A DNA stretch of 32,933 nucleotides from Candidatus Hydrogenedentota bacterium. Its GTDB lineage: Bacteria > Hydrogenedentota > Hydrogenedentia > Hydrogenedentales > GCA-2746185. This document shows, piece after piece, positions 24,017-31,325 of this stretch. Positions within the stretch are counted from its first letter, which is position 1, and every line of letters starts with the position of its first letter. The stretch covers positions 1-32,933 of the forward strand of contig CANKTP010000023.1 in NCBI GenBank assembly GCA_947486375.1, read 5' to 3'. Position numbers and translations under genes: made by a program. Below the pieces are notes generated by a model. That model had not been told where the DNA came from. It ran no database searches and worked only from the letters and a program-made list of their open reading frames with translations.

Positions 24017-24689
24017 TTAGCTCGCGCCCATCGATTTTGATTGGTCGGGGTACAATTCCGGATACAAGGTGACGATGCAATCCGGACACAAGCCGTGGCT
24101 AAATTGGGCGTCCGTGATGCTACTGATATACGTCTCGATGGCCTCCCAGAAACCCGTGTCGTCGCGGACCTTCTTGCAGGACACACAAATGGGTATCAGG
24201 CCCCGGAGGGTCTTGATTTCGTCGAGGCGCTTTTGCAATTCCTCGTTCTTCGCCGTGATCTCGGCGAGCTGTCCCTTGATGACTTCCTTCTGCTCGTGCA
24301 TCTCGCAAAAAAACGCGCGCCTTGCTTACGAGCGAATTTTTTTTGACCGGCTTGAATAGGTAGTCCACCGCACCCGAATCGTATCCCTGGAACACATGCT
24401 CATCGAGAATCTTCGAGCCGCTGACGAAGATGATGGGCGTATGCCGGGTCCCGTCGAGCCGGCGGAGACGCTCGGCGATTTCGAACCCGTCCTCGCCCGC
24501 GAATTGCACGTCGAGGATAATTAACGCGAGGTCAGCCGTCGAGGCCAACGATAGCGCCTCCGCCCCGGTCCTTGCCTGGAGCACCTTGCGCTCGGCTGAC
24601 TCGATCATCCGCGTATGCAACGTCAAGTCGGGGAGCGAATCGTCGACGATTAATATGGTATGTTGGCCGATACGGGTCACGCTTGGCAT
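24017..24689 (-). pseudogene. Response regulator with zinc-ribbon-like tail, split at a T7 run
   Basis: The 5' part is a REC domain: HTILIVDDSLPDL (acidic pocket Asp16-17), LALIILDVQFAGEDG (phospho-acceptor Asp60), PIIFVSGSK and VDYLFKPV (Lys113). At A7 on the plus strand (24307-24313; T7 in the coding strand) the frame is lost. The next frame continues HEQKEVIKGQLAEITAKNEE, a coiled coil, then IPICVSCKKVRDDTGFWEAI and FSHGLCPDCIVTLYPELYPD, a four-Cys module often found at the end of such regulators and kinases. Dropping one T rejoins them as KARVFCEMHEQKEV. It may be a true mutation, a read error or a slippage site. Start is the ATG at 24689; AGTATA at 24718-24723 gives a TATACT -10. Confidence 0.85.
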
Positions 24690-24775
24690 TCCAAGAGGTT
24701 GCGGGCTTCAAGGGCGAAGTATACCGCCGCCACGTTCCGATTCACACTTATTGATCTCTCGCGAAGGATGGACTC

Positions 24776-25312
24776 ATGGATCCCGAAGCGCTCGCTGTCG
24801 CCGTTCTCGACTCGCTCCTCCATCGTTTCCGCGGGCTCAAACGCCAGGGGGACGGGGCCCTGGCCCAATGCGGCGAACCGGACTTGAAGTGGCGCCCCGA
24901 CCTTGAATCCAATAGTGTTCTCGTCATCGTCCAGCATCTGCACGGCAACATGCAATCCCGGTGGACGAATTTCCTGACCGCCGACGGCGACAAGCCGGAC
25001 CGAGACCGGGACGGCGAGTTTGTCGAGAGAATAGGACTAAGCCACGATGAAATCCTTCGGTTATGGGAAGAAGGCTGGACTTGCTTGCTTTCGGCCATCG
25101 AGGCCCTGGCACCGAACGATCTGTTGCGCGAAGTGCGGATTCGCGGCCAGGCATTGACCGCCATTGACGCCATCGAGCGCCAACTCGCGCACGTGGGCGG
25201 CCACGTGGGCCAAATCGTATGGATCGCGAAATACAGGAAGGGCGCGTCATGGTCGACCCTTTCGATCTCCCGGGGCCAATCGCGCCAATACACGCCTTCC
25301 CCCCGGGATTGA
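24776..25312 (+). CDS. DinB-superfamily protein, DUF1572 type
   Basis: The 178-residue protein has the four-helix DinB-like layout. LESNSVLVIVQHLHGNMQSR carries the first metal-site His. GDKPDRDRDGEFVERIGLSH and the terminal HVGGHVGQIVWIAKYRKG carry the others, an arrangement seen in DUF1572 proteins. The family includes metal-dependent thiol transferases and many proteins of unknown role; nothing here narrows it. AAGGA lies 7 nt before the ATG. It is divergent from the response regulator and convergent with the thioesterase, with only 4 nt between stops. Confidence 0.82.
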   Translation: MDPEALAVAVLDSLLHRFRGLKRQGDGALAQCGEPDLKWRPDLESNSVLVIVQHLHGNMQSRWTNFLTADGDKPDRDRDGEFVERIGLSHDEILRLWEEGWTCLLSAIEALAPNDLLREVRIRGQALTAIDAIERQLAHVGGHVGQIVWIAKYRKGASWSTLSISRGQSRQYTPSPRD

Positions 25313-25316
25313 AATT

Positions 25317-25721
25317 CTAGCCGGTTGGCCCTGTGACCGCATATGTCCCGGTGGCCCGTGCGACCGGCGCGCCGTCCACGGTCACCTCGGACTCGATGAA
25401 AATTACGGTCTTCCCCCGCTTTATAACTCTCGACGCGCAACGAAGTTCCGTGCCGGGATATACCGGGGCCATGTAGGAAATCTTAATCTCGATCGTGGCG
25501 CATCCCTCGCCCTCGCGAAGTGTCGAACTCACCGCCGCGCCCATGCCCGAGTCGATCAATGCGAAGGACACGCCGCCATGGACAAGACCCCGGGTGTTTC
25601 GGTGCGGCTCGGTCGAGAGCAGGCGGCAATCGCTCGCCCCGTTCTCGCACCGAAGCAACTCGACGCCCAAGTCACCCGTGAAGGTGCTGTCGAATGAAAT
25701 CGAGCGGATCGGTGGAATCAT
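25317..25721 (-). CDS. PaaI-type hotdog-fold thioesterase
   Basis: The ATG at 25721 yields 134 residues of the PaaI/4HBT hotdog family, which hydrolyses acyl-CoA thioesters, often aromatic. The diagnostic block is NTRGLVHGGVSFALIDSGMG, with the HGG turn and the catalytic acidic residue on the long helix, followed by ATIEIKISYMAPVYPGTELR. The upstream frame in the track (20 residues) is leader sequence containing the promoter. The gene is monocistronic. Confidence 0.9.
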   Translation of the reverse strand: MIPPIRSISFDSTFTGDLGVELLRCENGASDCRLLSTEPHRNTRGLVHGGVSFALIDSGMGAAVSSTLREGEGCATIEIKISYMAPVYPGTELRCASRVIKRGKTVIFIESEVTVDGAPVARATGTYAVTGPTG

Positions 25722-25759
25722 GGGGAACCCGGCCAAACGTGGATACAGCGCCCCCGCAC

Positions 25760-25788
25760 TATATACCCATGCGCAGTCCACGGGTCAA
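25760..25788 (-). promoter_or_regulatory. Promoter of the hotdog thioesterase gene
   Basis: TTGACC (25783-25788), 17-nt spacer, TATATA (25760-25765) on the minus strand. Transcription would start ~30 nt before the ATG. Confidence 0.6.
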
Positions 25789-25875
25789 TACCGCAGTCCC
25801 GGCGAGCGACCGAATGCCGCGCCCCAGCGCGTCGTGTCAAATCCGCACCCCGGCGAAATTTGCGGGAGCGCGCGG

Positions 25876-26799
25876 CTATGAATTTCCGGCGCGCGCCGCC
25901 CATTCCGATTCGAGTCGTCCCCGCGGCTTCCAACGGCGATGCAACCACAGCCATTGGTCAGGATACTCGCGCACCATCGCCTCGACCGCGTCTTGGCACT
26001 GCTGGGCAATTGCCTGGAGATCGCGTCGAAAATCCCCCGATCGGGCGAACGAGAGCGCGGGATGGAACCGCAACGTATACGTCCCGTCCGCATTGCGGGT
26101 CATTGAGACCGGGTGAATCGGGGCCTTCGAACGCAATGCCACCATCGCGGGGGCTATCGTCGCCCAGCACGGATGGCCGAAAAACGTCGCGGGGGCCGCG
26201 TTGTCGCGGGGACTCTGGTCGATCAACACGCCGACGAACCATCCATCGCGGAGCTTCCGGATGATTTCCCCGCCCGCGTTGTCCTTGGAGATCGTACTAG
26301 CCCCGCTCGCCCTCCGCATGCCGTCGACGAAGGCATCCAGGCGCGGATCGTCGAGCGGTCTCACCACTTCCGCGACCCGAAGCCCAATGGCCGTCGCCGC
26401 GCCGCACATCCACTCCCAATTCCCCAGGTGCGCCCCGATCATGAGCGCGCCCCGCGACCGATCGACGTGCTCGAGCCCCTCGACCGAGTACAGCGCGCCC
26501 GATTCCGGCCGCGCCAGCCGCCCCGCGCGCGAGAATTCCGCCGCAACGATGCCCAGGTTGGCGCACGCGCCGCGTAGGATTCGATCTTTCTCCGTCCTCG
26601 AGATCGAATCCCCAAAGGCAAGGTCGAGGTGCGCCCGCGCGTCGAGCCGGGCGCGCGGCACCAACGCATGAATCGCCCGGCCAATCGAGCGACCCAGCGC
26701 GCGCGTGGCGGGAAGGGGAAGGAGCGCGGTAAATCGCGCGAACGCGATGGCCGCGAAAGTCGAGAGCCAACGGAAAAGCGGGTTGCGGCGTCGCGGCAT
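25876..26799 (-). CDS. LpxL/HtrB-type lipid A acyltransferase family protein
   Basis: The 307-residue protein belongs to the bacterial lipid A biosynthesis acyltransferase family, which adds secondary acyl chains to lipid A from acyl-ACP at the inner membrane. A basic N-terminus and hydrophobic anchor (WLSTFAAIAFARFTALLPLP) precede the catalytic H(x4)E-type motif IGAHLGNWEWMCGA (His124, Glu129). Other family positions are VGVLIDQSPRDN, FFGHPCWATIAPAMVAL and the terminal YPDQWLWLHRRWKPR. Length is normal. Other acceptors (phosphatidylinositol-mannoside type or unknown) are possible, but an LPS role implies a diderm cell. Upstream TATAAG at 26856-26861 may be a -10. Confidence 0.88.
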   Translation of the reverse strand: MPRRRNPLFRWLSTFAAIAFARFTALLPLPATRALGRSIGRAIHALVPRARLDARAHLDLAFGDSISRTEKDRILRGACANLGIVAAEFSRAGRLARPESGALYSVEGLEHVDRSRGALMIGAHLGNWEWMCGAATAIGLRVAEVVRPLDDPRLDAFVDGMRRASGASTISKDNAGGEIIRKLRDGWFVGVLIDQSPRDNAAPATFFGHPCWATIAPAMVALRSKAPIHPVSMTRNADGTYTLRFHPALSFARSGDFRRDLQAIAQQCQDAVEAMVREYPDQWLWLHRRWKPRGRLESEWAARAGNS

Positions 26800-27053
26800 G
26801 GACAGTCGCGCTACGCCTGCGGCCAGTTCGAGAGACAGGGTCGGTTCACAAGCAACTTATATCACGGGTCTGGCCTTCTGGGCCACCAGTTTACATGGGA
26901 CCAAATTCCAAAAACGCCTCCCCGTCAATCGCCTTCGTACGCGAACCGGGTTTGCCCTTGCCGTAGGCTGCATTGGACGACGGTTGGACGGATGGCGAAT
27001 AGGCCGCGCAAATGGGGATTTGTGGACGCGATGGGACGTTTGCCGACACGCAA

Positions 27054-27932
27054 TCAGTCCGCGACCGGTCCGCCTGTGTACCCGAGCCACTTCAACAGCA
27101 GCAGGCGCTCGCCCAAGGTAAACGGCGCCTCCTTTCCGTCTTTGCCGCACTCGGCGTTCGCCGGAACGCGCTGGGTTAGCATGGCCTCGACCAGTGTGGC
27201 TTTTTTCTTTCGCGCCTCGAACTCGGTCAGCGTGGCCCAGGATACCCCGGGCGCGCACATCGGCAAGCGGGCATCCAGTATCGGGACAACTTGTTCGGTG
27301 AACTTCGCTTCCTCCGGCAATTCCAAGGGAAGCAAGCAGCCCTTCGCGATGGTCTTGCTTACCTTGGGTTTCTCCCCGGCGAGCATCGCGTCGAGCGAAT
27401 CTATAAGCCAGAACTTCTCCACCAGGGATCGCTGCAGTCCGTAGTCGAACCGATCGTCCGCCATCCCTCGATACGTAATCTTCCACGTCGTCGGGTCCAC
27501 CACGAAGATTTCGCCCGAGCGTTCCGACTGCAACACGTGGCTCAACGTGGCGCCGGAATCGTGTACGATGGGCGCGGTCACATTGTAGTCTTTGGCCTCC
27601 GCGAGGATGGCCTCGTCATCGTCGTAGTCGTTGCTGTTGAAATACAGGAACTCGACGCCCTTGGGCCCGTACTTTGCCTTGATCTCTTCCAAGTAAGGGA
27701 AACTCTGGCGCACGATCGGGCACCCATTCAGTTGGCTGAACAGGACGACCGCCTTCTTGTCGGCGTGGGCGAATAATTCGTGGGTCTTGCCGGAGGCGTC
27801 CGTCATCCGGAAATTGACCATCTGCATCGGCAGGTCTTTGTCCGTCTCTTCCGCGTGGACGGATGCCATAAACGATAGGAAGGACAAACAACAAAGGACT
27901 GGGCCAAGGGCCGAAAGCATCGGGCTCTTCAT
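27054..27932 (-). CDS. Secreted redoxin-domain protein with degenerate haem-domain-like tail
   Basis: AGGAG lies 8 nt before the ATG at 27932, giving 292 residues with a signal peptide ending FMASVHA. The thioredoxin-fold redoxin domain includes MVNFRMTDASGKTHEL, VLFSQLNGCPIVRQSFPYL with a single Cys71 (no CxxC), YGPKGVEFLYFNSNDYDDD and EIFVVDPTTWKITYRG. The C-terminal part, FTEQVVPILDARLPMCAPGV then AMLTQRVPA and GERLLLLKWLG, resembles the cytochrome-c-like domain that follows redoxin domains in planctomycete proteins, but the CxxCH haem site is missing. It is probably a periplasmic peroxiredoxin-like or electron-transfer relic. A 28-bp palindrome lies upstream. The 254 bp beyond its 3' end hold nothing clear. 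Confidence 0.8.
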   Translation of the reverse strand: MKSPMLSALGPVLCCLSFLSFMASVHAEETDKDLPMQMVNFRMTDASGKTHELFAHADKKAVVLFSQLNGCPIVRQSFPYLEEIKAKYGPKGVEFLYFNSNDYDDDEAILAEAKDYNVTAPIVHDSGATLSHVLQSERSGEIFVVDPTTWKITYRGMADDRFDYGLQRSLVEKFWLIDSLDAMLAGEKPKVSKTIAKGCLLPLELPEEAKFTEQVVPILDARLPMCAPGVSWATLTEFEARKKKATLVEAMLTQRVPANAECGKDGKEAPFTLGERLLLLKWLGYTGGPVAD

Positions 27933-27970
27933 GACCAAAACTCCTGCTAAATAAAGGGTTAGCCAATCTC

Positions 27971-27998
27971 GATTACATGAGCATATGCTCACGTAATC
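27971..27998. promoter_or_regulatory. 28-bp palindrome, probable operator
   Basis: GATTACATGAGCAT meets ATGCTCACGTAATC in a 14+14 inverted repeat with one mismatched pair and no loop. It lies 39 nt upstream of the redoxin ATG and 45 nt past the AidB-type gene's stop. The TGAGCATATGCTCA core resembles dimeric-regulator sites such as those of ArsR/SmtB proteins. With no loop it is better suited to protein binding than to termination. Confidence 0.6.
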
Positions 27999-28042
27999 TC
28001 CGATCCGTTTAACACGCCCGCAACCATCCGGTTCCGGGGCGG

Positions 28043-29713
28043 CTAGCCCAACCGGGGTGCGGCACGCTCAATAATCGCGTCAAAGGCCAGGCCCGGGGGC
28101 AGGGTCCCGTATTCGTCTCCCCGATCGCCGGCCACGCGAGAAGCGCAATACGCCTCGGCGCTGGCCGCATGGCCATGCTTCAGCATGAGCGCACCTTGCC
28201 ATGCCCGCGCGAGGGAACCCACCACCCGCCGTGCGCGCGACTCCATGTCCGCCGCCGCCGTCAGCTCGGACTTCGCCCGGTCGATCGCCGCGTCCACCCG
28301 CGCATCCATCCCTCGCGCCGACTCCAATTCCGCCACGAAGGCCGGCACGGTCTCGGGCTCGCGTTGCATCGCGCGGAGCACATCAAGGCACATGACGTTG
28401 CCCGAGCCTTCCCAAATCCCATTCAGCGGCGCCTCGCGATACAGGCGCGGCAATATCGATTCCTCCACGTAGCCCGCGCCGCCATGGCATTCGAGCGCCT
28501 CGTGGACCACCCCGACGACGCGTTTGCACAGCCAGTACTTCGCGATGGCCGTGCCAATGCGGGTGAAGGCGACGTTCGAGGGATCGATCCGGTCTTCGTC
28601 GTAGGCCCGCGCGAGCCGCATCATGAGAATCGTGGCCGCCTCGGACTCGACGGCGAGATCGGCCAGGACATTTTTCATCAATGGTTGGCGCGTCAACCGT
28701 TTGCCGAACGCGGCCCGGTGCGTCGCATGGTGAATCGCCTGCGCCACCGCCTGCCGCATCAACCCTGCGGCGCCGATGGTGCAGTCCAGCCGCGTGTGCG
28801 ACACCATGTCGATGATGGTCGGCACGCCGCGCCCTTCCTCGCCCACCATGACGGCCCAAGTGCCAAGGTATTCGATCTCGCTCGATGCGTTCGACCGGTT
28901 CCCCAGCTTGTTCTTCAGGCGTTGGATGTAGAAACGGTTCTTTGCGCCGTCCGGCTTGAATCGCGGGACCAGGAAACACGAAAGGCCAACGTCCGTGTGC
29001 GCCAACGTAAGGAAGGCGTCGCTCATCGGGGCCGAGCAAAACCACTTGTGCCCGGTCAGTTCGTATTCGTTCCCCGGACCCCCGATCCCGAGCGCCACCG
29101 CGCGCGTCGTGTTGGCGCGCACATCCGAACCGCCCTGCTTCTCCGTCATCGCCATCCCCATGATGCAGCCTCGCTTGGCGGCGGCCGGGATAAACCGGGG
29201 ATCGTAGATCGTCGACGTGACGCGCGGAACCCATTCCTCGGCAATGTCGGGTTGGTTGCGTAGTGCCGGAACCACTGCGAAGCTCATCGAGATGGGACAA
29301 CACACCCCGGATTCGACCTGCCCGAGGATGAACTCGTTTACGGTACGGGCCACGTGTCCACCGGGGCCCTTATGGTTCCACGCGAGCGCGTGCGCGCCCC
29401 CCTCGATCCCGATCGCCAGCAACTCGTGGTACGCCGGGTGATACTCGACTTCGTCGACCCGATGCCCGTATCGATCGTGGCTCTTGAACTCGGGCGTGTG
29501 TTTGTTTGCCAAGTGGCCCAACTCGATGACCCGTGCCGATCCGCACAACGCCCCGAATTTTCGCGCCCCCTCCTCGTGCCACGCCGCGCCCTCGCGCCGC
29601 GCCGCCTCCGCCAATACAGTGTCGGAGTCATATAGGTTGTAGTCCACCAACGGCGGGGCCTGGTTCGTCACCTCGTGCGTCGAATATAGGGAACCGCTTT
29701 CCAAAATCGCCAT
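28043..29713 (-). CDS. aidB: AidB-type acyl-CoA dehydrogenase
   Basis: The real start is the ATG at 29713, with GAGGAG 8 nt upstream; the 808-residue frame in the track extends far into the antisense of the sirtuin gene. The 556-residue product matches AidB, the flavin protein of the alkylation response that binds DNA in E. coli: THEVTNQAPPLVDYNLYDSD, ELGHLANKHTPEFKSHDRYG, VEYHPAYHELL, AMTEKQGGSDVRANTTRA, GHKWFCSAPMSD and IWEGSGNVMCLDVLRAM. An isovaleryl-CoA-dehydrogenase-like metabolic role is an alternative. No ada or alkB gene is nearby. It is divergent from the sirtuin gene. Confidence 0.88.
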   Translation of the reverse strand: MAILESGSLYSTHEVTNQAPPLVDYNLYDSDTVLAEAARREGAAWHEEGARKFGALCGSARVIELGHLANKHTPEFKSHDRYGHRVDEVEYHPAYHELLAIGIEGGAHALAWNHKGPGGHVARTVNEFILGQVESGVCCPISMSFAVVPALRNQPDIAEEWVPRVTSTIYDPRFIPAAAKRGCIMGMAMTEKQGGSDVRANTTRAVALGIGGPGNEYELTGHKWFCSAPMSDAFLTLAHTDVGLSCFLVPRFKPDGAKNRFYIQRLKNKLGNRSNASSEIEYLGTWAVMVGEEGRGVPTIIDMVSHTRLDCTIGAAGLMRQAVAQAIHHATHRAAFGKRLTRQPLMKNVLADLAVESEAATILMMRLARAYDEDRIDPSNVAFTRIGTAIAKYWLCKRVVGVVHEALECHGGAGYVEESILPRLYREAPLNGIWEGSGNVMCLDVLRAMQREPETVPAFVAELESARGMDARVDAAIDRAKSELTAAADMESRARRVVGSLARAWQGALMLKHGHAASAEAYCASRVAGDRGDEYGTLPPGLAFDAIIERAAPRLG

Positions 29714-29747
29714 GACCATGTCTCCTCGAAAACTGTCTCCATCATAC

Positions 29748-29828
29748 CCTACCCAACATCTCATCCATCTCGCCCTATCCCGCCCCATCCAGCCCATCCC
29801 CCCTTGCACTCCCCCCCCCACGTTCCCC
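29748..29828. repeat. Low-complexity C-rich tract between aidB and the sirtuin gene
   Basis: The plus strand is almost pure C/T/A with degenerate units such as CCCATCC, CGCCCTATCC, CGCCCCATCC and AGCCCATCC. On the other strand it reads as GGATGGG-type purine-rich units. It occupies the divergent promoter region. TATGAT just before aidB (minus strand) and TTGCAC(19)CATAAT before the sirtuin gene are weak promoter candidates. Confidence 0.55.
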
Positions 29829-29860
29829 CATAATCGCCTCAGGGAGTTCACCCACCGACT

Positions 29861-30619
29861 ATGTCCTTTGCCAATGCCTCCATCCCCGCCATAGACCAAG
29901 CCGCCGAAGCCATCGCCTCCGCAAAATGCGTCGTCGCGACGACCGGCGCGGGAATCTCCGTCGAGAGCGGCATTCCTGACTTTCGTTCCGCCGGGGGTAT
30001 CTGGAGCCGGTACCCGCCGGAGGAATATGCCTCCATCGAGGCCTTCCTTGAAAATCCCTCCAAGGTCTGGGCGCTCTGGCGCGAACTCGGCGACCAGCTC
30101 GGCGCGTGCCGCCCCAACCCCGGACATCGCGCCTTGGCGGACCTCGAGCGCCACGCCAAGCTGCGCGCCGTCATCACGCAGAATGTCGACAACCTGCATC
30201 AGGATGCGGGCAGCCAGGACGTGGTCGAATATCACGGCAACTCGCGCCGCCTCGTTTGTCTCGATTGCGGTGCCCTCACGCCCTTCAATCCGGACAAGGT
30301 GGCCAGGGGTGTCCCTCATTGCCCCTGCGGCGGCCTTCTCAAGCCCGACGTGGTCATGTTTGGCGAACTCATTCCGCCCGCGGCCATGCTGCGCGCCGAG
30401 TCGCTCGCCCGCACGGCGGACGTGGTGATCGTCGTGGGCACCAGCGCGCAAGTATTTCCCGCGGCGCAATTGCCCTTCACGGCGAAAGAACGCGGGGCCA
30501 TCGTGATCGAGGTCAACACCGAGAAGACCGACTTGACCCGGACCATCACCGACGTGTTCCTGCAGGGACCCGCGGGCATCGTGCTACCCGCCCTCGCCGA
30601 ACGTATTCTCCGGTTATGA
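29861..30619 (+). CDS. cobB: Sirtuin (NAD-dependent protein deacylase)
   Basis: The 252-residue protein is a Sir2-family deacylase. In order: the NAD-binding VVATTGAGISVESGIPDFRS, ITQNVDNLHQDAG, the catalytic His125 in VEYHGNSRRLVC, a zinc site formed by Cys133/Cys136 and Cys154/Cys156 (CLDC and CPC), then VVMFGELIP and VVGTSAQVFPAAQLP. The second zinc pair is spaced C-x-C rather than the usual CxxC. It has no signal peptide. It removes acyl groups from lysines, typically on metabolic enzymes such as acyl-CoA synthetases. Its stop overlaps a small ORF by 4 nt. Confidence 0.93.
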   Translation: MSFANASIPAIDQAAEAIASAKCVVATTGAGISVESGIPDFRSAGGIWSRYPPEEYASIEAFLENPSKVWALWRELGDQLGACRPNPGHRALADLERHAKLRAVITQNVDNLHQDAGSQDVVEYHGNSRRLVCLDCGALTPFNPDKVARGVPHCPCGGLLKPDVVMFGELIPPAAMLRAESLARTADVVIVVGTSAQVFPAAQLPFTAKERGAIVIEVNTEKTDLTRTITDVFLQGPAGIVLPALAERILRL

Positions 30620-30756
30620 ACCAAGACCGGGGGCCGAGGGAACTGAAGTACACCGAGAGGAAAAGCGATCAGCGTCTTCAATCGGAGGAGAAGGCAAAAT
30701 GGAAGGCGATACACAAATCGCAAAAACAGCTGTACAAGACCAGGGAAGGACGCTAG
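30616..30756 (+). CDS. Small basic protein overlapping the sirtuin gene
   Basis: An ATG overlapping the sirtuin TGA (TTATGA) opens a 46-residue frame: MNQDRGPRELKYTERKSDQR, then QSEEKAKWKAIHKSQKQLYK to TAG. It is highly charged, Lys/Arg-rich and helical, with no hydrophobic part. The track lists it only inside a longer shadow ORF. The 4-nt overlap is the style of coupling used elsewhere in the window, which favours a real gene. I recognise no family. Confidence 0.4.
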   Translation: MNQDRGPRELKYTERKSDQRLQSEEKAKWKAIHKSQKQLYKTREGR

Positions 30757-30781
30757 ACAATCGCGCTGAAGGGGAACTGGC

Positions 30782-31114
30782 CTAGCGGGAGACTGCCGGT
30801 GCCTGCGTCGTTGCATCAGGCTCATCGCCGGTCGAAGGTTCGCCCGAGACGAGTTCCTTCATCTTCTTTCCAGGGCGGAACGTAACTACCTTGCGCTCCG
30901 GGACGGGCACCTGATCGCCGGTACGGGGGTTGCGCCCGATACGCGATGCCCGGGTCTTCACCTCGAACACCCCGAAGTCGCGCAATTCCCATCTTTCGCC
31001 CTCCGCCAGGGCCTTCGATATCGTCTCGAACGTCGCCTCAATCACCTTGGCCACGTCGCTCTGGGTCATGCCTAACGTATTTGCAACATGAATCACGAGC
31101 TCGCGTTTGGTCAT
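30782..31114 (-). CDS. HU/IHF-family DNA-binding protein
   Basis: The family N-terminus is at the ATG at 31114: MTKRELVIHVANTLGMTQSD, giving 110 residues. An in-frame GTG at 31126 lies closer to a strong AAGGAGG (3 nt) and could be used instead, adding MAAT. The core has IEATFETISKALAEGERWEL, RDFGVFEVKTRASRIGRNPR with the arm motif RNPRTG, and VVTFRPGKKMKEL. A 20-residue acidic, disordered tail (SGEPSTGDEPDATTQAPAVS) extends beyond the usual ~90. HU and IHF cannot be told apart. Confidence 0.93.
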   Translation of the reverse strand: MTKRELVIHVANTLGMTQSDVAKVIEATFETISKALAEGERWELRDFGVFEVKTRASRIGRNPRTGDQVPVPERKVVTFRPGKKMKELVSGEPSTGDEPDATTQAPAVSR

Positions 31115-31197
31115 CGTCGCAGCCACGTTCCTCCTTCCCTTGCCTTCGCCCAACGGCAAGTCATGTTTCCGGCGTGATTCCCCACCGGTCAACGCGC

Positions 31198-31226
31198 ATT
31201 ATACGAAGGGAGCGGTATTCTTGCAA
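31198..31226 (-). promoter_or_regulatory. Strong promoter of the HU/IHF gene
   Basis: TTGCAA (31221-31226), 17 nt, and a perfect TATAAT (31198-31203) on the minus strand. The leader to the ATG is ~77 nt. Confidence 0.75.
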
Positions 31227-31325
31227 GTCTTTGTATTGCACCATCATAAATGGCCCTCGATGGGAAGGATTCGAGGCGCCGCGCCCAAGCGGCCCGCCCC
31301 GGCTCGAATTCTAAACGTTTCCGCT

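Noticed and set aside
24433-24906. Plus-strand ORFs opposite the response regulator
   Set aside because: Antisense of the REC domain with no motif of their own.
29714-30469. 808-residue N-terminal extension of AidB
   Set aside because: Antisense to the sirtuin gene; GAGGAG before the ATG at 29713 and the AidB N-terminal motif fix the start.
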